Positions 1 to 5,040 of a stretch of DNA of 5,838 bases are shown here, one piece after another. Position numbers and translations under genes: made by a program. The notes beneath the pieces were generated by a model. That model did no database searches. It saw only the letters and a list, made by a program, of their open reading frames with translations, and had not been told where the DNA came from. The stretch comes from Anaerolineae bacterium (GTDB lineage Bacteria > Chloroflexota > Anaerolineae > Anaerolineales > Villigracilaceae): NCBI GenBank assembly GCA_003141915.1, contig PLNY01000329.1:1-5838 (forward strand), given 5' to 3'. Position 1 is the first letter of the stretch. Every line of letters begins with the position of its first letter.

Positions 1-603
1 AAGATGTCGAAATCGCTCGGCAACATCGTCAGCATCAAGGAATTTTTATCGAAGCGTGATGCGGACGTGATGCGCATGTTGGTTTTGAACGGATCATATC
101 GCGCGCCGTTGATCTTCAACGACGAGACGCTCGACGCGGCGGAAAAGAGTCTCGAACGCATCAAATCCGGACTTCGGCCTGCCGCGCCATCCGCAAAGGG
201 ACTCCCCGCCGGTAGTTCTTCCGAACTCACTACGCAATACGAAACGACTCGACAATCCTTTATATCAGCCATGGATGATGACTTCAACACACCGCTGGCA
301 TTGGCTGCGTTACATGAATTGGTCAAAGCCATCAACACTGCGCGTGATAACGGCGCAAGCGATGAACAACTCCAGCCCGCGCAAACGACATTGCGGGAAC
401 TCACCGGCGTGTTTGGTTTACGTTTACTGGATAAGAAAGGTTCCGGTGACGCGGATAAGTTTATTGATCTATTGGTTGAAGTGCGCAGTGAAGTGAGAAA
501 GCAAAAGTTGTGGTCGCTCTCCGACCAAATCCGCGATCAATTGAAATCCCTCGGCGTGACAATTGAAGATGGCAAAGAGGGAACAAAGTGGAGATGGGGG
601 TAA
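1..603 (+). CDS. cysS: Cysteinyl-tRNA synthetase, C-terminal part (5'-truncated by window)
   Basis: Class I aminoacyl-tRNA synthetase that charges tRNA-Cys with cysteine in the cytoplasm. The gene enters the window in frame at base 1, so the first visible residues are KMSKSLGN. This is the KMSKS loop that binds ATP and the tRNA acceptor end; the ATG at position 4 is internal and not a start. About 200 residues follow. A stem-contact segment (LNGSYRAPLIFNDETL) comes first, then the DALR-type helical region with the family's MDDDFNTPLALAAL signature, then a C-terminal end (SDQIRDQLKSLGVTIEDG, GTKWRW) like the usual 'AD.IRD.L...GI..EDT..GT.W' ending of CysRS. The HIGH motif and zinc ligands lie upstream, outside the window. 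The gene ends with TAA at 601-603. The next gene is 129 bp away and has its own promoter-like site, so there is no sign of co-transcription. Identity is secure. Confidence 0.96.
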   Translation, partial: KMSKSLGNIVSIKEFLSKRDADVMRMLVLNGSYRAPLIFNDETLDAAEKSLERIKSGLRPAAPSAKGLPAGSSSELTTQYETTRQSFISAMDDDFNTPLALAALHELVKAINTARDNGASDEQLQPAQTTLRELTGVFGLRLLDKKGSGDADKFIDLLVEVRSEVRKQKLWSLSDQIRDQLKSLGVTIEDGKEGTKWRWG

Positions 604-624
604 ATCGGGATCTGAAAATTGGCA

Positions 625-663
625 AATCAGCAGGGACACAGCGGCGCTGTGTCCCTGCTGATT
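625..663. repeat. Perfect 39-bp palindrome (18-bp stem, 3-nt loop)
   Basis: Left arm 625-642 and right arm 646-663 are exact reverse complements around a GGC centre, with core AGGGACACAGC / GCTGTGTCCCT. The RNA or cruciform would be very stable. No T-run follows the right arm (next bases GATATTG), so it is not a typical intrinsic terminator. It could still stabilise or end the cysS mRNA. A perfect palindrome in an intergenic gap after a housekeeping gene suggests a dispersed REP-like repeat, but a second copy is not seen in this window. Confidence 0.85.
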
Positions 664-695
664 GATATTGAAATCATTAAAAATCAATCCACATC

Positions 696-724
696 TTGAC
701 GGAAATCATACGGCAGGGTAATCT
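696..724 (+). promoter_or_regulatory. Predicted promoter of the SMP-30-family gene (leaderless geometry)
   Basis: A -35-like TTGACG (696-701) is followed by a 17-nt spacer and a TAnnnT-type -10 box TAATCT (719-724). The -10 ends 8 nt before the ATG at 733, which puts the expected transcription start at or within a couple of bases of the start codon. No Shine-Dalgarno sequence sits at a usable distance; the nearest, AGGG at 715-718, is about 14 nt away and inside the promoter. The -10 matches the full consensus poorly, so this rests mainly on spacing and on similarity to the site at 5004-5032. Confidence 0.45.
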
Positions 725-732
725 TTAAAATT

Positions 733-1590
733 ATGATGCTTCCTGAACTTTTCTATAATGCCAAAGCCACGCTTGGCGAATCTCCCGCGTGGGATGCCAA
801 GACTCAAACTCTGTACTGGGTGGATGTGCTTGAGAAACGCGTCTATGCGGGATCGAAACTTTTTATTCAACTGGATGATTACGTCGGATGCCTCGCCCCG
901 CGTAAAGACGGCGGACTAGTCATTGCCCAGCGTTTTGGATTCTGGAGTTTTGAGCCGGATACCAATAAATTGATCACGCTCGCGTCTCCAAAAGGCGAAC
1001 CGTCAAACAATCGTTTCAACGACGGTAAATGCGATCCGCGCGGGCGCTTCGTTGCCGGGACGATGGATCACAATGAGCAGGAAGCCAGCGGTTCGTTGTA
1101 TTCGCTTTCCGTGGATGGACGCGTCAAACGATTGTTAAAGGATATTCGCATTTCGAACGGCATTGCCTGGTCGCCCGATCACAAGACCCTGTATTTCATT
1201 GATACACCAACAAAAGATGTAAAGGCTTTTGATTACGATATCGAAACCGGCCAGATTGCCAATCCGCGCGTCATCATTCACTTTGCCGACACCTTCGGCT
1301 TTCCCGATGGCATGACTTCCGATATGAATGGCAATCTTTGGATCGCGATGTGGAACGGCGCGCGCATCACGCAGTGGAAACCCGACGGAACGTTGCTCGA
1401 ACAATTTGCCGTTCCTGCCTTGCAGGTCACCTCCTGTGTTTTTGGCGGAGCCGATATGGATGAGCTGTTCATCACTTCGGCCCGCGTCGGCATGGATACG
1501 GCTTCGCTGGGAAAGTATCCGCAGTCGGGCGGCGTATTTCGCATGAAGACGAATGTCACCGGAATGCCAACGTTTGAATTCGGAAATTAA
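733..1590 (+). CDS. SMP-30/gluconolactonase-family hydrolase (regucalcin-like six-bladed beta-propeller)
   Basis: Soluble protein of 285 aa, the usual length for SMP-30/gluconolactonase/LRE-like enzymes, which hydrolyse sugar lactones or related esters using one divalent metal. Expected metal ligands by position are E16 (GESPAWD), N142 (SNGIAWS) and D192 (GFPDGM). R94 and N96 (NNRFNDGKCD) fit the substrate-contact residues of regucalcin. The repeated blades are visible: YWVDVL near 28-33, GRFVAGTMD near 104-112, SPDHKTLYFIDT near 147-158, NGNLWIAMWNGARITQW near 199-215 and ELFITSA near 244-250. No signal peptide is seen. ATG at 733 is followed directly by a second ATG at 736, and neither has a normal ribosome-binding site, consistent with a leaderless message. 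The gene stands alone between cysS and a convergent operon. The family is secure. The true substrate (gluconolactone, another aldonolactone or a xenobiotic ester) cannot be read from the sequence. Confidence 0.93.
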   Translation: MMLPELFYNAKATLGESPAWDAKTQTLYWVDVLEKRVYAGSKLFIQLDDYVGCLAPRKDGGLVIAQRFGFWSFEPDTNKLITLASPKGEPSNNRFNDGKCDPRGRFVAGTMDHNEQEASGSLYSLSVDGRVKRLLKDIRISNGIAWSPDHKTLYFIDTPTKDVKAFDYDIETGQIANPRVIIHFADTFGFPDGMTSDMNGNLWIAMWNGARITQWKPDGTLLEQFAVPALQVTSCVFGGADMDELFITSARVGMDTASLGKYPQSGGVFRMKTNVTGMPTFEFGN

Positions 1591-1599
1591 TATGTATGG

Positions 1600-1710
1600 T
1601 GTCATTGCGAGGAGCCGCCTGAAGGGCAGGCAACGTGGCAATCTCCTCTATCAATCATATGAAGTTAGATGAGATTGCCACGTGACGCTCTAGCGTCACT
1701 CGCAATGACA
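1600..1710. mobile_element. MITE-like non-autonomous inverted-repeat element (111 bp)
   Basis: Terminal inverted repeats TGTCATTGCGAG (1600-1611) and CTCGCAATGACA (1699-1710) are perfect over 12 bp. A second nested pair, ACGTGGCAATCTC (1633-1645) and GAGATTGCCACGT (1671-1683), is perfect over 13 bp around a 25-nt A/T-rich centre. Each half also holds its own small hairpin: GCCTG/CAGGC at 1617-1631, and GTGACGCT/AGCGTCAC at 1682-1699. The whole can fold as a cross-shaped structure. Elements with a GTCATTGCGAG...GCAATCTC half and its inverse recur between genes in many bacterial genomes; this is recalled, not searched. There is no coding capacity. A clear target-site duplication is not evident, although TATG lies near both ends (1595-1598, 1711-1714). 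Confidence 0.8.
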
Positions 1711-1717
1711 TATGATC

Positions 1718-1746
1718 AAAAAATCTCCCGCTTGGGGAGATTTTTT
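1718..1746. terminator. Bidirectional intrinsic terminator between convergent genes
   Basis: A 12-bp stem, AAAAAATCTCCC (1718-1729) and GGGAGATTTTTT (1735-1746), encloses a 5-nt loop. It carries a T6 run on the right for the plus strand and, by symmetry, a T6 run for the minus strand. It lies between the stop of the SMP-30-family gene (1590, +) and the stop of the SepIVA-like gene (1755, -). It can therefore end both the rightward transcript and the leftward four-gene run. Confidence 0.9.
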
Positions 1747-1754
1747 ATGATCAG

Positions 1755-2255
1755 CTATTTCATAATTTTTTCCGACATACTGGGCGGCGAAGTTGAAATC
1801 CCTTTTTGCATCTGCTCATCTTGCACTGCGCGGATTCCATTCTGAATCTGGTTGAGCGTCTTTTCCACCTGGCTTTGTAAATTCATGAGCGTTTCAACAA
1901 TATAATCATCCGCATCGCGGCGGGTGGCCTCGGCGTCAGCGCGCGCCTGGCTGAGGATTTGTTCTGCACGGCGCTGGGCTTCCAGCACGATGTTATCCTT
2001 CATTGCCATTTGTTCGGCTTTTTCGCGGGCGAGCGCGATGGTGCGATCCGCTTCTTCCTGGGCTTGAGCCAAAAAGCGATCCCGCTGACTCAGGATCTGC
2101 TGCGCCTTCTTTACTTCATCCGGTATCACAATCCGCATCTGGTCAATGATTTCCAACATGCGGTCTTCATCAATGACGACGTTATGCGTAAACGGAACGG
2201 CTTTGGCGTCGTTGAACAGTTCTTCCAGGCGGTCAATCAATTGCAGAATGTCCAT
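1755..2255 (-). CDS. SepIVA/DivIVA-like coiled-coil protein (F0F1 subunit b-like helix)
   Basis: Protein of 166 aa, highly charged and almost wholly helical. Residues 1-60 (IDRLEELFNDAKAVPFTHNVVIDEDRMLEIIDQMR with IPDEVKKAQ) resemble the N-terminal region of actinobacterial SepIVA-type proteins, which share a 'leucine-rich helix, A..VP.T...V, LE.(I/L)D..R..IP.E...A' pattern. Residues about 60-155 are a heptad-rich coiled coil full of A, E, R and Q (AQEEADRTIALAREKAEQ, EAQRRAEQILSQARADAEA), which automatic tools often label ATP synthase subunit b-like. There is no transmembrane helix, so a real F0 subunit b is excluded. Start ATG is at 2255, with GGAGG (2261-2265) 5 nt upstream. It follows coaD by 40 bp, an arrangement also known in Actinobacteria. 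A role in localising or regulating envelope growth is inferred from that family; no catalytic motif is present. Confidence 0.75.
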   Translation of the reverse strand: MDILQLIDRLEELFNDAKAVPFTHNVVIDEDRMLEIIDQMRIVIPDEVKKAQQILSQRDRFLAQAQEEADRTIALAREKAEQMAMKDNIVLEAQRRAEQILSQARADAEATRRDADDYIVETLMNLQSQVEKTLNQIQNGIRAVQDEQMQKGISTSPPSMSEKIMK

Positions 2256-2295
2256 AGATTCCTCCGCCTCGCTTGGCGGGATGTCCTATTATATA
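2256..2295 (-). promoter_or_regulatory. coaD to SepIVA-like gap: -10-like box, hairpin and ribosome-binding site
   Basis: Read on the minus strand, a perfect TATAAT (2293-2288) lies just after the coaD stop, but no recognisable -35 sits 16-18 nt upstream. It may be a weak internal promoter or chance. Downstream, CCGCC (2279-2275) and GGCGG (2268-2264) can form a 5-bp hairpin with a 6-nt loop. Its 3' arm takes in the first two bases of the GGAGG Shine-Dalgarno (2265-2261), so it could dampen initiation. Confidence 0.35.
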
Positions 2296-2814
2296 TCAAT
2301 CTCGCAGAGCGTTGGGAGGGGAATGTTGTTCGCCCAGGCTGATGATTTTGCGCTTCAGCGCGACTTCGACGTAAGGCGGCACCATGCTGGATACATCTCC
2401 GCCCAGCGAGGCGATTTCGCGCACGGTGCTGGAAGAAAGAAAGGTGTGTTGCTCTGCCGTAATCAACGCGACCGTTTCGATGTCCGCGGCGAGGCGTTGA
2501 TTCGCCAACGCCATTCGGAATTCGAATTCAAAGTCCGAAAAGACGCGCAGTCCACGTACGATCACCTGCGCGCCCGCCTTGCGGCAAAAGTCCACGGTTA
2601 GTCCGCTGTAACCGGTCACTTTGATTTTTGGATTTTGCTTGAATGCCTCCTTCACCAAATCCATGCGTTCTTCGGGCAAAAACATCAACGACTTGAGCGG
2701 CTTGTCGTAGACTGCCATGATGACTTCATCGAAGAGGCGCGCCGCCCGTTCTGCGATATCGATGTGGCCGTAATGAATTGGATCGAACGTGCCGGGGAAA
2801 AGCGCTTTGACCAT
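2296..2814 (-). CDS. coaD: Phosphopantetheine adenylyltransferase (PPAT)
   Basis: Catalyses ATP + 4'-phosphopantetheine to dephospho-CoA + PPi, the penultimate step of coenzyme A synthesis in the cytoplasm. The 172 aa are slightly above the usual ~160. The nucleotidyltransferase HxGH motif is H14-Y-G-H17 inside FPGTFDPIHYGHIDI. The family's RGLR...DFEFEFRMALANQRL block follows, and the ISSTxVR-type signature appears as FLSSSTVREIASLGGDVS, then a VPPYVEVAL segment. The open frame runs up to 2910, but I place the start at the ATG at 2814: homology begins there (MVKALFPGTF) and GGAG sits 7 nt upstream. The extra 32 residues would overlap the previous gene's end and look like translated repeat. 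It lies 82 bp after the L,D-transpeptidase and 40 bp before the SepIVA-like gene, all co-directional. Identity is secure. Confidence 0.96.
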   Translation of the reverse strand: MVKALFPGTFDPIHYGHIDIAERAARLFDEVIMAVYDKPLKSLMFLPEERMDLVKEAFKQNPKIKVTGYSGLTVDFCRKAGAQVIVRGLRVFSDFEFEFRMALANQRLAADIETVALITAEQHTFLSSSTVREIASLGGDVSSMVPPYVEVALKRKIISLGEQHSPPNALRD

Positions 2815-2837
2815 CCTTGATCTCCAGTCTTTTCTAA

Positions 2838-2893
2838 ACACGAAGGACTCTAAGGTGAAGAGCGAAAAAACTTTGTGTACGTAGTGTCCTTTA
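2838..2893. repeat. Degenerate inverted repeat in the LDT-coaD gap
   Basis: ACACGAAGGACTCTAAGG (2838-2855) faces an imperfect inverse, CTTTGTGTACGTAGTGTCCT (2871-2890), across an A6 run (2865-2870). The clearest paired part is AAGGAC/GTCCTT. 'CACGAAGGAC...GTGTCCTT' motifs look like a worn copy of a dispersed intergenic palindrome. The 82-bp gap also has a TATAAA (minus strand, 2895-2890) with only a poor -35 (TTGTAA, spaced 15 nt), so a separate coaD promoter is possible but weak. Confidence 0.45.
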
Positions 2894-2896
2894 TAT

Positions 2897-4141
2897 TTAA
2901 TAATGAACATTTACAAGCGTGCCAACCGAGGCCCAATTATATAGCCATTCCGAATCCGGGATGCTCAGGTTGACACATCCATGACTCATCGGCGTGCCAA
3001 AGTTGTGATGCCAGTATGTTCCATGCAGACCATAGCCTTGATAGAAATACATCGTAAATGGCACATTCGGCAGGTAATAGCCAGGCCCGGCCATATCAGT
3101 GTAACGCAGTTTGACGTAGATGTGGTATTGGCCGGTCACCGTTGGATATTGCCATGTGCCTGTGGAAACGAGGAAGGAATTGACAACGGTATTTCCTTGA
3201 TACGCATACGTCATTTGCTGGGTGAGATTCACATCGATCCAGCGTTCATTCGCGCTGACGGTGACCTGCGGCACGATTTCCGTTTCAGATGCCGCTACAG
3301 AAGTCGATGCGGGAGTCGGAAGAGGCACATTGGTTAAATCCTCGCCTGTCGGCGTATCAGGCACAATGGACATCGAGATCGAACCAGAATAAGCTGGCGT
3401 GGCAGTCGGCGCCGACTCCGTATTCTGCGGTGATGGCATTGCCGTGTTGGTAGGTAGTTGCATATTTTGCGTCGGTGCCAATGTGTTGGTGGGCAATTCT
3501 GTGTTCTGCGTCGGCATGGTCGTTTCGGTAGGCAGTGCCGCTGCCGTCTCGGTCGGCACAATCGTGGGTTGCAATAGCAGCTGCGGCGTCGGTGTTGCGA
3601 GAGATTCCGCAAGTGATGGAGGCGTATAAGTCGGCTTTGGAATCTCGGCTTGCGCCCACACTTGCGGATGCGCTTCTGCGGGCGCAGGATGGTTCATCAG
3701 GGAAGCCAGCACAGGTGATGAACCGGCAAACCAAACCGCCGCGCCGCAAATGACGCATCCAAGCACGATGAGCAGAATTGGAAATAGAAGATTGCGTTTC
3801 GATGCAGGTTTACTTCCGCTTCTTTCCAGACCTCCAGCGGACGCGGCCATCTCCGCAATTGATTCGGATTCCGGGGACGATGCTTGCAATCTCTGTGTGG
3901 CCCATTCCATACCCCTGTGCGCGCGTTCGCTGTTCGGATTGATCTTGAGCGCCGTCTTCATGTATTCGACGCTGGCGCGCGGGCTGGCTACCGCCGCGAG
4001 GATCAACCAAGGGTCCTCCATTTGAGGTTCGAGCGACGCGGCATGTTCCGCCCATTGACGTGCTTCCGTTCGATTGCCATTGCGAAGAGCCTCGCGTGCC
4101 TTTTCAACCGATAAACGAGCATCATTAAATCGAGTGTTCAT
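2897..4141 (-). CDS. L,D-transpeptidase (YkuD domain) with N-terminal TPR-like region, one TM helix and Pro/Thr-rich linker
   Basis: Protein of 414 aa with a clear order of parts. Residues 5-85 are TPR-like helices (ARLSVEKAREALRNGNRTEARQWAEHAASLEP, then a second pair ending ALKINPNSERAHRGMEWA). A basic stretch (KPASKR) leads to one transmembrane helix at about 118-139. A Pro/Thr/Gln/Asn-rich linker at about 160-290 contains 13-residue repeats. A YkuD catalytic domain fills about 299-414. The active-site signature is complete: H373-G (LHGTYW), then S386-H-G-C389-V-N391, with C389 the nucleophile. YkuD enzymes make 3-3 peptide crosslinks in peptidoglycan or attach proteins to it. The expected topology is TPR region inside, catalytic domain outside. 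Its ATG overlaps the amidase TGA (ATGA, 4141-4138), so translational coupling is likely. Domain calls are firm; the role of the TPR part is unknown. Confidence 0.92.
   Translation of the reverse strand: MNTRFNDARLSVEKAREALRNGNRTEARQWAEHAASLEPQMEDPWLILAAVASPRASVEYMKTALKINPNSERAHRGMEWATQRLQASSPESESIAEMAASAGGLERSGSKPASKRNLLFPILLIVLGCVICGAAVWFAGSSPVLASLMNHPAPAEAHPQVWAQAEIPKPTYTPPSLAESLATPTPQLLLQPTIVPTETAAALPTETTMPTQNTELPTNTLAPTQNMQLPTNTAMPSPQNTESAPTATPAYSGSISMSIVPDTPTGEDLTNVPLPTPASTSVAASETEIVPQVTVSANERWIDVNLTQQMTYAYQGNTVVNSFLVSTGTWQYPTVTGQYHIYVKLRYTDMAGPGYYLPNVPFTMYFYQGYGLHGTYWHHNFGTPMSHGCVNLSIPDSEWLYNWASVGTLVNVHY
3416..3532 (-). repeat. Three 39-bp tandem repeats inside the L,D-transpeptidase linker
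   Basis: Residues 204-216 (PTETTMPTQNTEL), 217-229 (PTNTLAPTQNMQL) and 230-242 (PTNTAMPSPQNTE) are three diverged copies of one 13-residue unit, encoded with a constant 39-bp period. A shorter degenerate copy (PTETAAAL, 196-203) precedes them and a PTATP remnant follows. The unit keeps the reading frame, so copy-number change would only lengthen or shorten the extracytoplasmic spacer between membrane and catalytic domain. Confidence 0.8.
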
Positions 4142-4938
4142 GGCGTGAAAGTCGGTGTGGATGTCGGTTCGATATTTTCGTTATTGACAAAGCAAAGGAT
4201 ACCATTAACAACCCCTTGAGCTACCAAGTCAGTGTGCTGAAGCAGGAATTCTTGATCTAGATTCAGAAAGCCTGTTTCAATGATCGCGGCTACGGTGTTG
4301 GGGTCAATTTCAGCGTATGCATGATAACTGGTCATATCTACTGTGATGCTGTTGGCGTGGAAAGGTAAACCGGTGGCAGCGTGATAACGATCTATCATGC
4401 AGTCTAACAGACGGCTGGCCCGGTTGTAGTCACGCGTATCCATGGATGCTGCGACTTTGAAACCAGTCGCCTCCGGGTTGATATATTGGCAGGAGTCATT
4501 GTGAATGGAAACAAGGGCTACGGCCCGGTATCCGTTCAGACGCGTATCGAACTCGTTGAGCAAATCCACTTGATAACCGAGTTTGGACAGCCTTTGCACA
4601 ACGAGGGTGGCAATCTTGAAATTGACGTCCGCCTCGGTCAGGGTGACGTTGCCGTTAGCGTCGGTACAAACCGCGCCCGAATCGTTGCCGCGATGACCGG
4701 AGACAATTCCAATCCGCAAAGCCGGTTCAACCGTGTTTACCGCGTTGTTCACTGGCTGGGGAGTCAGCAACAGAGCCAATTTGTCAGAAAGCGATATGGC
4801 AGAAAAACTGGTCGGCGACAGGGATGTAAACAGCGTTGCCAGCAGAATTGCGATACCCAGCGTAGGCACGATGGCGTTGAGAGATTTGCGTCGACGCGGC
4901 ACGTTGCGATGAACGCGCCGCCGGGAAGATGTTTCCAT
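4138..4938 (-). CDS. N-acetylmuramoyl-L-alanine amidase (Amidase_3, membrane-anchored)
   Basis: Zinc hydrolase of 266 aa that cleaves the bond between MurNAc and L-Ala in peptidoglycan. A basic N-terminus (RRRVHRNVPRRRK) and a hydrophobic helix at about 20-40 form a signal anchor, so the enzyme works outside the membrane. The Amidase_3 set is complete: H82 (GIVSGHRGNDSGA), E102 (TEADVNFKIA) and H146 (VSIHNDSC) as zinc ligands, and E221 (IIETGFLN) as the catalytic glutamate. The YRAVALVSIHND block is typical of the fold. No SH3 or peptidoglycan-binding repeat is fused. The protein ends in a short Pro/Thr tail (EPTSTPTFTP). Start ATG at 4938 has AGGA about 7 nt upstream. It is the first gene of the leftward run and overlaps the L,D-transpeptidase start by 4 bp. 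The family is secure; a precise role (cell separation, recycling or germination-type lysis) is not visible. Confidence 0.92.
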   Translation of the reverse strand: METSSRRRVHRNVPRRRKSLNAIVPTLGIAILLATLFTSLSPTSFSAISLSDKLALLLTPQPVNNAVNTVEPALRIGIVSGHRGNDSGAVCTDANGNVTLTEADVNFKIATLVVQRLSKLGYQVDLLNEFDTRLNGYRAVALVSIHNDSCQYINPEATGFKVAASMDTRDYNRASRLLDCMIDRYHAATGLPFHANSITVDMTSYHAYAEIDPNTVAAIIETGFLNLDQEFLLQHTDLVAQGVVNGILCFVNNENIEPTSTPTFTP

Positions 4939-4960
4939 TTTGGTTCCTGTGATGGTACTA

Positions 4961-4971
4961 GTTTGTCAAAC
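4961..4971. promoter_or_regulatory. Short palindrome GTTTGTCAAAC upstream of the amidase operon
   Basis: A perfect 5+1+5 palindrome lies 22 bp upstream of the amidase start, in the divergent gap. On the minus strand it contains TTGACA, but no -10 box is found 17 nt further on, so it is not a convincing -35. It could be a regulator site for the leftward operon. At 11 bp it may also be chance. Confidence 0.25.
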
Positions 4972-5003
4972 AAAATACAAGGGCATTTTTGCCAATTTCC
5001 ACC

Positions 5004-5032
5004 TTGACTTTGCTCTGCCGCGAAAGTATGAT
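5004..5032 (+). promoter_or_regulatory. Near-consensus sigma70-type promoter of the flavin reductase gene (leaderless geometry)
   Basis: TTGACT (5004-5009), a 17-nt spacer and TATGAT (5027-5032) each match the consensus boxes in five of six positions. The -10 ends 8 nt before the ATG at 5041, so transcription should begin at or just before the start codon. There is no Shine-Dalgarno sequence, only A-rich GAAAAAAA. An in-frame TGA at 5032-5034 rules out a longer protein starting upstream. Confidence 0.75.
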
Positions 5033-5040
5033 GAAAAAAA

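Noticed and set aside
625..663. Intrinsic terminator for cysS
   Set aside because: The stem is strong, but no T-run follows on the plus strand, so it is listed as a palindromic repeat.
1135..1641. 168-codon minus-strand open frame opposite the SMP-30 gene
   Set aside because: It lies antisense to a well-conserved gene, resembles no family, and its start falls inside the MITE-like element. It is a shadow frame.
2815..2910. Upstream extension of coaD by 32 residues to an ATG at 2910
   Set aside because: PPAT homology begins at the 2814 ATG, which has GGAG upstream. The extension overlaps the end of the L,D-transpeptidase gene and translates a degenerate repeat.
3416..3532. CRISPR-like array
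   Set aside because: The copies are contiguous and diverged, without unique spacers, and they encode an in-frame Pro/Thr spacer of a real protein.
3334..3758. Several overlapping frames (both strands) across the linker of the L,D-transpeptidase
   Set aside because: Low-complexity repeat DNA opens other frames. Their proteins are Arg-, Val/Gly- or His-rich with no domain, while the YkuD frame is clearly real.
4939..5003. Sigma70 promoter for the amidase operon from TTGACA on the minus strand
   Set aside because: The hexamer 17 nt downstream is GAACCA, not a -10 box. The alternative TTGTAT-17-TACCAT would start inside the ribosome-binding site. The promoter remains unassigned.
4486..5007. 173-codon plus-strand frame opposite the amidase
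   Set aside because: It is antisense to the complete Amidase_3 active-site frame, has no ribosome-binding site and no recognisable domain.
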